Shown: piece by piece, positions 15,302-23,545 of the stretch
How positions within the stretch are numbered: position 1 is the first letter of the stretch
Layout: every line of letters starts with the position of its first letter
Source of the DNA: Jiangella alkaliphila
GTDB taxonomy: Bacteria; Actinomycetota; Actinomycetes; Jiangellales; Jiangellaceae
NCBI RefSeq assembly: GCF_900105925.1
Contig: NZ_LT629791.1
Coordinates: forward strand, 4,496,001-4,560,000
Direction of reading: 5' to 3'
Length of the DNA: 64,000 bases
The notes under the pieces: model-generated
What the model was told of the DNA's origin: nothing
The model's database searches: none
Seen by the model: only the letters and a program-made list of their open reading frames with translations
Position numbers and translations under genes: made by a program

Positions 15302-15970
15302 TCAGAACCTCCAGACCTCGGCGACGGCGACGAAGGCGCTGGAGGACGGGCGTTCCGGCGTGCCGCCCCGGATGATCTCCCCGGGCAGCCTCCGGCCCCT
15401 CACCTCGATGGACGCGACGGCGCTCGGGCCGGTGACCAAGCTGAGGCTGTGCACGCGCCCGCCGAGGTCGAACTCGTCGGTCGCGAACGCCCGCCGGTCG
15501 AGCACGTCCGCGATCCGCACGGTCACGTCCCCGGCCCGCGCGTGGGTGCCGAGGGCGAGGTCGTTGACGATGTGGACGGCGCGCCGCTCGATCCGCGGCT
15601 CGGGCCACGGCAGGCCCTCGGCCTCGGGGAAGAACCTGGTGAACGTCCGCTCCAGCCAGGAGCCGAGGTCAGGGCGGTCGGTGAGCACGCGTACACCCCC
15701 GTCGTGCCAGAGCACGATCGCCGCGCCGGCGCCGTGGGTGGACCAGTCGACCGTCCAGACAGACGCGTAGGCGCTGACCTCGTCGCGGTGGATCAGCTGG
15801 ACGCCGGGGTTGGCGCCGACGAGCACGACCTTGCGCTGGGCCGGCTCGGGACTGGCGTCGGCGATGGATGGGAGGGCGAGCCCAGCTGTGACGCCGGCGG
15901 CGGTGGTGGCGCCAGCGCGGAGCAGCCGGCGGCGGGTCAGGTCCGGCCGCGTCTCGTGTGGTGGTGTCAT
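15302..15970 (-). CDS. Tat-exported protein of unknown function
   Basis: A 222-residue protein with a twin-arginine signal: TRRRLLRAG at residues 12-20, then an Ala/Gly/Val hydrophobic stretch ending near SIADAS (residue 40). The mature part lacks a motif I recognise. It has Trp/His-rich segments (WTVDWSTHGAGAAIVLWHDG) and ends in AVAEVWRF. Tat export suggests it folds, perhaps with a cofactor, before crossing the membrane. It is divergent from the ArsR-like regulator gene and shares its promoter region, so it may be a target of that regulator. Function unknown. Confidence 0.65.
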   Translation of the reverse strand: MTPPHETRPDLTRRRLLRAGATTAAGVTAGLALPSIADASPEPAQRKVVLVGANPGVQLIHRDEVSAYASVWTVDWSTHGAGAAIVLWHDGGVRVLTDRPDLGSWLERTFTRFFPEAEGLPWPEPRIERRAVHIVNDLALGTHARAGDVTVRIADVLDRRAFATDEFDLGGRVHSLSLVTGPSAVASIEVRGRRLPGEIIRGGTPERPSSSAFVAVAEVWRF

Positions 15971-16009
15971 GGGCCCAGCCGACCGGGGCAGGCGCCGGCG
16001 CCGCCATGA

Positions 16010-16027
16010 ATTCGAGTACGTTCGAAT
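16010..16027. promoter_or_regulatory. Operator overlapping the -10 box of the ArsR-like gene
   Basis: ATTCGA (16010-16015) and TCGAAT (16022-16027) are perfect inverted arms. The -10 candidate TACGTT (16017-16022) lies between and on them, and the GTG start follows 6 bases later. Binding would block RNA polymerase directly, the usual ArsR-family mode. Confidence 0.65.
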
Positions 16028-16028
16028 C

Positions 16029-17072
16029 GTGACGGTCCGGATCCCGATGACGGCCGACGCGCTGGGCCGGTCGCGGTTCGGCATCTCGCCGTGCGCCGAG
16101 GTCGTCGGCAGCCTGCGCGCGCTGCACCGTCCGTCGCCCGGATCGCCGCACCTGATGCGGTGGCGGGCGCGGGCGCTCGACGTCGTGCCGGCCGCGCCGC
16201 TGAGCCTGCTCGCCGCGCTGACCGGCAGCACCGTGTACATCCTCGACCTGCTGACGCCGCCGCCGGACGCCGCGGTGACGACGATCGGCGACGAGGCGGC
16301 GGCGATCGCGGCGACGCCGGCCGAGCTCACCGAGTACCAGCTGGACATCGCCTTCCGCGGCCGGGCCGTCCCGCCGGCCGTGGCCGAGAGCGTCGGCGGC
16401 CCGGCCCGGCTCGAGGAGCTGCGCCAGCCGATGCCCGCCGTCGTCGCCGAGGCGCTGGCCGGGGGAGCAGTGGCGTTCGTGGCGCGGGTGGCCGACGCCA
16501 TGCGGACGTACTTCGAACTGGTGGTGGCGCCGGACTGGCCGCGCGTGCTGGACGTGCTGACCGCCGACGTCGCCTACCGCGGCGACCGCATGGCCCAGCA
16601 CGGCGCGCTGGCCCTGCTGGACGACTTCCACCCGTCGGTGCGCTGGGACGACGGTGCGATCGTGGTGCGCAAGCCGTTCGAGCTGGTGGTCGACTGGCCG
16701 CACGACGGTCTGCTGCTGGTGCCGAGCACCGGCCTGAGCGACGGCGTGCTGCTCAACGCCGAGCGCCCGACGACGCCGTCGATCCTGTACCCGGCCCGCG
16801 GGCTGCACGCCCTGTGGTCGGCGGCGGGGTCCGCGGCGCCGGCCGACGTCGGTGAGCTGATCGGGCACACCCGCGCGACCCTGCTGGCCGCCCTGGACGT
16901 CCCGCGTACGACCGCCGAGCTGGGTCGCCGCGAGGCGCTGTCGGCGGCGACCGTCTCGTATCACCTCGCGATCCTGCACCGCACCGGCCTGGTGGCGCGC
17001 CGCCGCACCGGCCGCCGCGTCGTCTACACCCGCACCGACCTCGCGGCCGCCCTGCTCGGCCCGTCGGCATGA
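16029..17072 (+). CDS. ArsR/SmtB-type winged-helix regulator with DUF5937-like N-terminus
   Basis: A 347-residue protein. The N-terminal and central part (residues 1-280) resembles the DUF5937 region often fused to ArsR-like domains: RFGISPCAEVVGSLRAL near the start. The C-terminal 60 residues form a winged helix-turn-helix (TTAELGRREALSAATVSYHL, then ILHRTGLVARRRTGRRVVYT). No metal-binding Cys pair is seen, so the signal is unknown. The GTG start has no Shine-Dalgarno but has TACGTT 6 bases upstream, implying a leaderless message under an overlapping palindrome, probably autorepression. The divergent Tat-exported protein gene may be co-regulated. Confidence 0.8.
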   Translation: MTVRIPMTADALGRSRFGISPCAEVVGSLRALHRPSPGSPHLMRWRARALDVVPAAPLSLLAALTGSTVYILDLLTPPPDAAVTTIGDEAAAIAATPAELTEYQLDIAFRGRAVPPAVAESVGGPARLEELRQPMPAVVAEALAGGAVAFVARVADAMRTYFELVVAPDWPRVLDVLTADVAYRGDRMAQHGALALLDDFHPSVRWDDGAIVVRKPFELVVDWPHDGLLLVPSTGLSDGVLLNAERPTTPSILYPARGLHALWSAAGSAAPADVGELIGHTRATLLAALDVPRTTAELGRREALSAATVSYHLAILHRTGLVARRRTGRRVVYTRTDLAAALLGPSA

Positions 17073-17172
17073 CCGGCCGCTCGCTGTCGTCGTGGCGGTG
17101 GGGCGCCGGCCCTTGATCGTCCGTCGCATCAGAAGGGCACTGAGCTTCCCCCAAATCGTGGAGGGTTTCCCT

Positions 17173-18054
17173 TTACGCTGCTTCCAGCATAGCGGAGTTC
17201 TCGTAGTCGATGGGCGATTTCATGCCGCACGAACTGTGACGCCGACGACAATTATAGAAATCTACGACCCAGTCGATAATGACGCGTTTCGCTTCGTCGC
17301 GGGTCGTAAAGTGGTGCCGCGACAATACCTCGTGTTCCAGGGTGGAGAAGAACGATTCCGCGGCGGCGTTGTCGAAACACGACCCGACCCTTCCCATCGA
17401 CTGGGTGATCTTCAGATCACGGCAGAGTTCGGTGAAGTCGTGCGCGGTGTAGGTGGACCCGCGGTCGGTGTGGAAGACCACCCCGGCCACGACCCCGCCA
17501 CGGGCAGCGACGGCCATCTTGATGGTGTCAGCTGCCAGGACGGCATCCGGGTGCGGGCTGGTGGCGTAGCCGAGCAGCCGCCGGGAGAACAGGTCGATCG
17601 CCGTGGACAGATACAACTTGCCCTCGTCGGTGGGTATCTCGGTCATGTCGCCGACCCACCGACAGTTCGGTGCTTCGGCGGTGAAGTCACGATTCACCAG
17701 ATCAGCGAACGGGATCGCCCGCTTATCCGGGCGGGTGGTGTTCTTCCGCCGTTTCTTCGCCCGCGCGACCAGGCTCTGTCGTTTCATCGAATCGGCGACC
17801 GTCTTCTCACCCACCGTCCAGCCGGCCTCACGCAGATCGGCGTGAATACGCGGCGATCCGTGCAATTCACGCGACTCGGTGAACGCCTTCTTCACGGCGG
17901 CGTCGAGCTCGTCGCGGCGCTGCTGCCTGGGTGTGGGTGGCCGGTCGTGCCACTTGTAGAACCACGACTGCGACACCTCCAACGCCCGGCACGTCACCGC
18001 GTGCGGTACCTGGTGGCTGGTCCTCTGGTCGGCGATGAACGCAGCCAGGCTCAC
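17173..18054 (-). CDS. IS3-family transposase OrfB (DDE integrase domain)
   Basis: About 293 residues from the GTG at 18052-18054. The N-terminal HTH_21-like segment contains [15 protein letters not shown], and the rve/DDE core shows D in [10 protein letters not shown] in FHTDRGSTY and E in [14 protein letters not shown], so all three catalytic acids are present. An AAGGAGG motif lies 6 bases before this GTG, inside orfA, and GTG overlaps the orfA stop (GTGA), so independent coupled initiation is likely. An open frame continues further upstream, so a -1 frameshift fusion with OrfA is the alternative, but no A-rich slippery site is seen. Confidence 0.9.
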   Translation of the reverse strand: MSLAAFIADQRTSHQVPHAVTCRALEVSQSWFYKWHDRPPTPRQQRRDELDAAVKKAFTESRELHGSPRIHADLREAGWTVGEKTVADSMKRQSLVARAKKRRKNTTRPDKRAIPFADLVNRDFTAEAPNCRWVGDMTEIPTDEGKLYLSTAIDLFSRRLLGYATSPHPDAVLAADTIKMAVAARGGVVAGVVFHTDRGSTYTAHDFTELCRDLKITQSMGRVGSCFDNAAAESFFSTLEHEVLSRHHFTTRDEAKRVIIDWVVDFYNCRRRHSSCGMKSPIDYENSAMLEAA

Positions 18055-18341
18055 CGCGTCGCCTCCTTCACCCACAGGACCACGGATCGCTTGAGCACGT
18101 CACGCTCCATCCGCAACTCCGCGACCTCGCTGCGCAACCGGGCCAGCTCGGCCCGATCGTCGCTGGTCAGGCCATCGGCCTCGCCGCGCTCGACCCGGTC
18201 CTTCTTCACCCAGTTACGCAGCGTCTCCGACCCGATCCCCAGGTCACGAGCGACCTGCGCGATCGGCTTGTTCGTCTCCCGAACGATCCGAACAGCTCCC
18301 TCACGGAACTCCGGATCGAACTTTCGTCTCGTCTCAGGCAT
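18051..18341 (-). CDS. IS3-family transposase OrfA (helix-turn-helix)
   Basis: A 96-residue DNA-binding protein with the [23 protein letters not shown] and [19 protein letters not shown], followed by a leucine-zipper-like coil ([20 protein letters not shown]). These are the hallmarks of IS3 OrfA, which recognises the element ends. AAGGAG lies 5 bases before the ATG, which is preferred over the GTG two codons upstream. It overlaps orfB in the -1 frame. Confidence 0.9.
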   Translation of the reverse strand: MPETRRKFDPEFREGAVRIVRETNKPIAQVARDLGIGSETLRNWVKKDRVERGEADGLTSDDRAELARLRSEVAELRMERDVLKRSVVLWVKEATR

Positions 18342-18383
18342 CGCCACTCCTTATAGCCGATGCCTCCACACTTCGGGGGAACC

Positions 18384-20093
18384 TCACACCGCCTCCAGGT
18401 GAGTGTCGCCGGTCGGCTGGTGTTCAGGTGACCGGGTGCGGATGGGTCCGATGGCTTCGGGTTCGACCGGGTAATGGTGGCCGGCGGGGGTGGTCCACCA
18501 GGTGGTGCCGTGTGGGTCGGTGGTGATGGTGAAGGCGTGCCAGGTTTTCGCCCGGTGGTGGCCGGTGTGCAGTGCCCAGGTGTTGTCGGGGGCGGTGGTG
18601 CCGCCGCGGGCGTAGGGGGTCTGGTGGTCGATCTCGGCTTCGGTGGCGGTGCGGTGGCAGGTGGGGAACCGGCAGGTCCGGTCGCGGGCGATGACGTGTG
18701 CGGCCAGCGCGGCCGGTGGGGTGTAGGTGGTGTGCCCGTACTCGAGTAGGCGGCCGTCGGCGGGGTCGGTGAGCAGCCGGCGCAGGGTGGCGTCGGCGGT
18801 GATGCGGCGGGCGGTGGCGGCGGTGATGGGTCCGTATCCGTCGAGCTCGCCGGGCACGCCGTCGTCGCCGAGCAGCGCGGTGATCGGCACGGTGACCTGC
18901 ACCGTGGCGGCGCGTCCTCGGCGGCGCCCGAGAACCACCGGCCCGCCAGAACGAGCTGGCCGGGCGGCGTGATCCGGCCCGGCGGTGTCGCCGTGCCCGG
19001 CTGGGTCGGCCGGTCCGTTGGCCTCGGCCGGGCTGCCCGGTCGTGCGAGGTGGTCCGGCGCGGCGGTGTCGTCCTGCTCGGCGGTGTTGGTGGGTCTGTC
19101 GTGGGCGGCGGGTCTGCTTGCGTGAGGGTGCTGGATCGGCACGGTGGGGTGGGCGTGGCCTGGCGGGCCGGTGGGGGTGGATCCGTTGAGGCCGTCCGGT
19201 TGGCGGTCGGGGCCGTGTGCGTCGGGGTCGGGCGGGCGAGCGGGCGCGGTGGGTGTGGTGGCGTGGGCGGTGGTGCTGGTGCAGGTGGGGTTGCAGCAGC
19301 CGAGGTGGCCGGTGTCCAGTGCGGTCCAGGCCAGGCCGGTGAGCAGGTCGAAGCGGAGTTGGTCGAGGGTGCGTTGGTCGCCGGTGGTGCGGGTGTGGCG
19401 GGCGGCGGCGTCGGTGGCGATCCACAGCGCGGTGAGGTCTTCGGCCGGTCCGCAGAGGGTGAGGGTGGCCATGCCGTCGTCGCCGCCGGGCTCGGGCCGG
19501 GACACGTAGCGGCGGTCGGCGGCTCGGGTGCGGCGGGTTTCCGCGGCGGCGGGGTCGGCGGCGATGACCTCGCGGCGCAGCCGCTGGTCCAGCGCCCAGC
19601 GGGTGCGGGTGGCGGCGTCGGGGAGCACGGTGGTCTCGACCCGCCGCCGCAGTGCGGGGTCGGTGAGGCAGCGGGTGCGCTCGGCGATCAGCCGTGCCTT
19701 GTCCGCGTCGATCAGGCCTGTCGCGAGGGCGGTGAAGGTGTCGGGGAGGTCCTCGAGCAGTTCGACGGCGAGCGCGACCCGCCCGGTCGCACGGCCCGGC
19801 GTCCACCGCAATGCCAGCGACACCTCGTCGCCGGCGGCCTCGACCGCCCGGTGGGTGTGCCCGCCGGACAACTCGTCAGGGGCGCCGCAGCGCTGGTAGG
19901 GCGGCCGGGTGGCCAGCTCGGCGAACACCCGCAACAGTGCGGCCTCGTCGTGGGCGAGCTGACGTTGCCGCGCCAGCGCCACCACGATCAGCTCGTGCGG
20001 GGACAGCCGGGTGAGGTCGACCCGGGCGAGCAGGGCCGCCAGCTCGGCACCCGGCGGTGCGGTGGCCAGCAAGTCGATCGGATCGGACATCAC
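18384..20093 (-). CDS. DUF222 / HNH endonuclease-type protein (13E12 family), end altered by IS
   Basis: A 569-residue member of the actinobacterial 13E12 repeat family: an alpha-helical DUF222 region (about 20-270), a disordered Pro/His/Asp/Thr-rich insert (about 272-381), and a C-terminal HNH nuclease domain (about 474-517) with CRFPTC, EIDHQTPYARGG and HTGHHRAKT. Members are common and often repeated in genomes; their role is unclear. The stop codon TGA (18384-18386) is supplied by the inverted repeat of the adjacent IS. Without the IS the protein would end in two more residues, Pro-Phe. Function should be unaffected. The GTG start is supported by AAGG a few bases upstream; ATG follows as codon 2. 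Confidence 0.88.
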   Translation of the reverse strand: MMSDPIDLLATAPPGAELAALLARVDLTRLSPHELIVVALARQRQLAHDEAALLRVFAELATRPPYQRCGAPDELSGGHTHRAVEAAGDEVSLALRWTPGRATGRVALAVELLEDLPDTFTALATGLIDADKARLIAERTRCLTDPALRRRVETTVLPDAATRTRWALDQRLRREVIAADPAAAETRRTRAADRRYVSRPEPGGDDGMATLTLCGPAEDLTALWIATDAAARHTRTTGDQRTLDQLRFDLLTGLAWTALDTGHLGCCNPTCTSTTAHATTPTAPARPPDPDAHGPDRQPDGLNGSTPTGPPGHAHPTVPIQHPHASRPAAHDRPTNTAEQDDTAAPDHLARPGSPAEANGPADPAGHGDTAGPDHAARPARSGGPVVLGRRRGRAATVQVTVPITALLGDDGVPGELDGYGPITAATARRITADATLRRLLTDPADGRLLEYGHTTYTPPAALAAHVIARDRTCRFPTCHRTATEAEIDHQTPYARGGTTAPDNTWALHTGHHRAKTWHAFTITTDPHGTTWWTTPAGHHYPVEPEAIGPIRTRSPEHQPTGDTHLEAV

Positions 20094-20406
20094 CCATCAC
20101 CTTCTCGTCCACGATGCGACGCTCCCGTGTGAAGAGCGCAGGCCACCCCGTGGGCCCGGTCGGGCTGGGATGGACGACCGCAGGCACACTGACCGGCCTG
20201 CGACCGTGGACGAGGTGAGAGCACCTGGCGTGATGCCCTGCTTCAACGCCCGGGAACCCACTGCTACCGCTCCCGGTGACGGCTCGAACAACTGAAGATG
20301 ATCTTATCGAACAGGTGTCCGGCCCGCAACTCGGTGCCGGGGGCGAGGAAGGGCGCGACAGCCGCTGGATAGATTGTCGCCCGACAACGGCGCGGGCGGA
20401 GGGGCG
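20094..20406. promoter_or_regulatory. Divergent intergenic region with a palindrome at the hydrolase promoter
   Basis: This 313-base gap separates the HNH gene from the hydrolase gene. TAGATT (20370-20375) is a -10 candidate about 30 bases before the hydrolase start, and it touches the perfect palindrome TTGTCGCCCGACAA (20374-20387), a likely operator. I see no gene in the remaining sequence. Confidence 0.45.
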
Positions 20407-22317
20407 ATGGTGCGACGGACGGCGACGGCGCTCGTGGCGGCCGCGCTGCTCCTCGGCCCGGTTCCGGCCGCCGCCGGGGCGGCCGGCTATGAAGCGGCCC
20501 CCACAACGAGCGGCGCCGAGGTCCGGCCGAGCGACTGCTTGGTCGCCGTCCCGACCGGGGGCGAGTGCGGCGTCCTGACCGTCCCGGAGTACCGCGCCGA
20601 CCCGGGCAGCCGGACCGTCGAGCTGCCCTACGTCCACGTCCGCTCCGACAATCCGACCGAGCCGCCGCTGGTGTTCATGAACGGCGGCCCGGGCTCGGGC
20701 TCGCTGCAGCTGGCCGGCTACTTCTCCTACGGTCTCGGGCTGCGCGAGACCCGCGACGTCGTCGTGCTGGAGCAGCGCGGCGGCGCCCGCAGCACGCCGT
20801 CGCTGCAGTGCCCGGGCGCGGCCGCCGCCATGGCCGACGCGTTCACCACGGCCGAGGACCCGTACGAGGAGTTCGAGCCGGCCGCGATCGCGATGCGCGA
20901 CTGCCTGGACGACTTCGAGGCCGAGGGCGGCGACCCACGCGGCTACACGGTCGCCGAATCGGCCCTGGACCTGCGCGATCTGCGCGAGGCGCTGGGCTAC
21001 GACAGCTGGTCGGTGTACGGGCTGTCGTGGTCGACGCAGGTCATGGCCGAGGCCGCGCGCATCGACCCGGCCGGCGTCGACGCCGTCGTGCTCGACTCGT
21101 TCAGCGCGCCCGACCGCGACTTCGCGGCGACGGCGTACGAAGGCCTCGAGCTGTCGCTGGACCGGCTCGGTGAGCGGTCCGGCGGCGACTTCCCGGACCC
21201 GTACGCCGACCTGCTGGCCGCCGCGGACCTGCTCGACGCCGACCCGGTCGCCGTCGACGGGCACAACCCGGTCACCGGCCGGGCGCGCACCTTCGAGCTC
21301 ACCGGCGACGACCTCGTGACGTTCGTGCACGCCGGCCTCTACGACGTCGAGCTGCTGCCCGTCATCCCGTACCTGCTGGACCGCCTCGCCGACGGGAACA
21401 CGGGCGCCCTGAGCACGCTGGTCGACATCGGCGTCGAGGAGCTGACCAGCCACACGCTCGGCCAGTACTGGGTCATGCAGTGCCAGGACGAGGTCCCCTT
21501 CCGCCGCGCCGGCGCCGGCCGCGCGTCGCCGCTGATCGAGTGGCTGGTCGCCGACGAGGTGGTCTGCGCCGAGCTGGGGCTGACGTCCCCGCCGCTGCCG
21601 CCGGCGCCGGTCGCGTTCACGCAGCCGGCGCTGGTCCTGGCCGGCGGCGAGGACCCGGTGACGCCCGCGGCGGTCGCGGACGAGGCGTCGGCCGGGCTGC
21701 CGGACCGGCAGTTCCTCGAGTTCGCCGGCGTCGGCCACGCCGTGCTGCTGAACAGCCGGTGCGGACGCGAGAGCATCGCCGCCTGGCTGGCCGACCCGGG
21801 CACCGACGTCACGGAGCTGTGCGACCGCGCGACGCCCGCGTACGGCGTCGTCGGCGCGGGCGACCTGCACCCGACGACGAGGGTGGCGCAGGCCGCGCTC
21901 GCGGTCGACGACGGCGACTGGGCCGCGGCCGCGCTCCCGGCGGCGTTCGCCGTGCTCTGCCTGGGCTGGCTGATCGGCTGGCTGGCCCCGGTCGTCGCCG
22001 GCCGCCGGCGGGACGGCGCGGGCGGCGTGGTGGCCGTCCTGACCGCGGGCATCGCGCCAGTGGCCGGGACGGTGTTCCTGCTGGCCGCCGGTGGGCTGAT
22101 CTGGGTCGCCGCGGGCGCGCTGCCGACCCAGCTGGTGGTCGGCGTGCCGCCGGCGGTGCCGTGGCTGGGCCTGCTGCTGGTCGCCGGCGCGGCGGGGATC
22201 GTGCTCACCGCGCGCCGGACGACGTCCACCCGCGGCCGCGTCGCGCTGGCCGGGGCGGGCCTGCTCTGGCTGGCGTTCGCCGCCTGGTTCGTCATCATGG
22301 TCGTTCTGCCCAGCTGA
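20407..22317 (+). CDS. Exported alpha/beta hydrolase with a C-terminal membrane domain
   Basis: A 636-residue protein related to tripeptidyl aminopeptidase/proline iminopeptidase-type hydrolases. After a signal peptide (about residues 1-27) comes the fold with the oxyanion segment FMNGGPGSGS (90-99). The triad is S207 in GLSWST, D416 in GGEDPVTP and H444 in GVGHAVL. The nucleophile elbow is G-x-S-x-S rather than G-x-S-x-G. From about residue 508 to 634 there are four predicted membrane helices, unlike secreted relatives, so the enzyme should face outward on the membrane. GGAGGGG sets the start. It likely cleaves peptides or esters outside the cell; substrate unknown. Confidence 0.82.
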   Translation: MVRRTATALVAAALLLGPVPAAAGAAGYEAAPTTSGAEVRPSDCLVAVPTGGECGVLTVPEYRADPGSRTVELPYVHVRSDNPTEPPLVFMNGGPGSGSLQLAGYFSYGLGLRETRDVVVLEQRGGARSTPSLQCPGAAAAMADAFTTAEDPYEEFEPAAIAMRDCLDDFEAEGGDPRGYTVAESALDLRDLREALGYDSWSVYGLSWSTQVMAEAARIDPAGVDAVVLDSFSAPDRDFAATAYEGLELSLDRLGERSGGDFPDPYADLLAAADLLDADPVAVDGHNPVTGRARTFELTGDDLVTFVHAGLYDVELLPVIPYLLDRLADGNTGALSTLVDIGVEELTSHTLGQYWVMQCQDEVPFRRAGAGRASPLIEWLVADEVVCAELGLTSPPLPPAPVAFTQPALVLAGGEDPVTPAAVADEASAGLPDRQFLEFAGVGHAVLLNSRCGRESIAAWLADPGTDVTELCDRATPAYGVVGAGDLHPTTRVAQAALAVDDGDWAAAALPAAFAVLCLGWLIGWLAPVVAGRRRDGAGGVVAVLTAGIAPVAGTVFLLAAGGLIWVAAGALPTQLVVGVPPAVPWLGLLLVAGAAGIVLTARRTTSTRGRVALAGAGLLWLAFAAWFVIMVVLPS

Positions 22318-22379
22318 CCGGCCGCGACCCGGTAGGCTGGCGGCCGCCGGGCGCACACCTGTACCAGAGGAAACCATCG

Positions 22380-23009
22380 ATGAATCGCGTCGCCCGAGGC
22401 GTCACCGCCGTCGCTGCCGTGTTGCTGCTGGCCTCCTGCTCGTCCGACGACACGCCCGCGGCGGGCGAAACGGACGAGACGGGTGCAACGGACGAGGCCG
22501 CCGCCACGTCCGTCCTCGAAGACCTGACCGCCGACGAGTTCTGCACCATGCTCTCCGCCGAGACGATCGAGCCGGCCCTGGGCGTCGTCGTCGAGGGCAG
22601 CGAGGGGATCGAGCGCGGCCGGGCGCCGGTCATGCGCGTCCCGTACTTCCTGTCGCGCACGTGCGATTACGACACCGACACACTCCCCGGCATCGGGACC
22701 GACCTGGCCACCGAGTGGGACGAGGACGACTCGGACGCCGACGTCCTGGACCGCGCGTTCACCGACATCGTGGCCGAGGCCGTCGGTGCCTACGAGGAGG
22801 TCCCCGACCTCGGTGTGGCGGCGGGCTACGGCGAGAATCCGATGCTCGCCCAGGCCGAGGTCGCGACCGGGGTGCTCGCGGTGGTGCTCCGCAGCGCCGG
22901 CGACGAGCGGCTGCTGCTGACGGTGTCGACGACCGGGCGGGCGACGCTGGACCAGCTCCGCCCGCTGGCCGAGGAACTGGTCGCGAACCTCGAGCCCGTC
23001 CTGGGCTGA
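22380..23009 (+). CDS. Secreted lipoprotein of unknown function
   Basis: A 209-residue lipoprotein: a basic N-terminus, a hydrophobic segment and lipobox LLASC with the lipidated C20. An acidic Asp/Glu/Thr linker follows (residues 22-45). The folded part has two further cysteines (FCTML and RTCDYD) that could form a disulfide, a pattern seen in actinobacterial DUF3558-like lipoproteins, but I cannot assign the family. AGAGGAAA upstream fits the ATG. TAGGCT at 22333-22338 is a promoter candidate. It follows the membrane hydrolase gene by 62 bases. Function unknown; outer membrane-face location is clear. Confidence 0.7.
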   Translation: MNRVARGVTAVAAVLLLASCSSDDTPAAGETDETGATDEAAATSVLEDLTADEFCTMLSAETIEPALGVVVEGSEGIERGRAPVMRVPYFLSRTCDYDTDTLPGIGTDLATEWDEDDSDADVLDRAFTDIVAEAVGAYEEVPDLGVAAGYGENPMLAQAEVATGVLAVVLRSAGDERLLLTVSTTGRATLDQLRPLAEELVANLEPVLG

Positions 23010-23117
23010 CTCCGCCTCCACCCACGGTCGGACCCGGAACCCGCTCGCGGGGCGATGTGCCGCCCCGCGAGCCGTCCGTAGCGTCGCTGACCACCGGAAC
23101 CCACCGTGGAGGCGACC

Positions 23118-23525
23118 ATGACCGACATCCAGAGCGTCCAGACCGTCCCCAGCTTCGACGTCCTGGCCGGCGCCGACTGCGTCCTGCTCACCACGTTCCG
23201 TCGTGACGGCACGGCCGTCGCGACGCCGCTCGCGCACGTTGTCGAGGACGGCGTCGTCTACGTGAGCACCATGGCGGACAGCGGCAAGGTGAAGCGGCTG
23301 CGCCGCGACGCGACCGTGACGATCGCGAACTGCACGCTGCGCGGCAAGCCCACTGGGCCGACCTACCACGGCGTCGCGACGGTGCTGTCCGGCGAGGAGG
23401 GCGAGCGCGCGATTAGGCGCACCGAGGTGAAGCACTGGGTGAACCGCCCGATCCACTTCTACCAGCGCCGGCTGCGCCGCCGGGTCGTCGTCGGCCTGGC
23501 GATCCGCCCGGCACCCCTGTCCTGA
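23118..23525 (+). CDS. PPOX-class F420-dependent oxidoreductase
   Basis: A 135-residue split-beta-barrel flavin/F420-binding protein. The motifs LLTTFRRDGTAVATPLAHVV and VYVSTMADSGKVKRLRRDA match actinobacterial PPOX-class F420-dependent reductases, which reduce small unsaturated substrates using deazaflavin. It presumably works as a dimer in the cytoplasm. GGAGG lies 6 bases before the chosen ATG, which excludes the upstream GTG. It is followed 20 bases later by a histidine kinase gene with no evident link. A second F420-type enzyme (LLM class) is at 46.8 kb. Confidence 0.8.
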   Translation: MTDIQSVQTVPSFDVLAGADCVLLTTFRRDGTAVATPLAHVVEDGVVYVSTMADSGKVKRLRRDATVTIANCTLRGKPTGPTYHGVATVLSGEEGERAIRRTEVKHWVNRPIHFYQRRLRRRVVVGLAIRPAPLS

Positions 23526-23545
23526 CCGGCCGGAACGGTGGCACC

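Larger units (their letters stand above)
17138..18389 (-). mobile_element. IS3-family insertion sequence with 3-bp target duplication
   Basis: The element spans 17141-18386 (1246 bp). Its ends are imperfect inverted repeats of 25 bp (17141-17165 and 18362-18386), both beginning TGAG-TTCCCCC and ending GTGGAGG. CAC is duplicated on both sides (17138-17140 and 18387-18389). It holds two overlapping frames, orfA and orfB, in the order and sizes usual for IS3. The left flank joins the right flank exactly at the last codons of the HNH gene, so the insertion can be reversed on paper: the HNH gene originally ended V-P-F-stop. The element looks complete and recent. Confidence 0.92.

Noticed and set aside
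15810..16028. N-terminal extension of the ArsR-like gene
   Set aside because: The extension overlaps the divergent Tat-protein gene and the operator. The GTG at 16029 with its -10 box explains the start better.
18051..18075. Programmed -1 frameshift in the IS orfA/orfB overlap
   Set aside because: No A-rich slippery heptamer is visible, whereas a strong AAGGAGG-GTG start exists for orfB. Fusion remains possible but is not needed.
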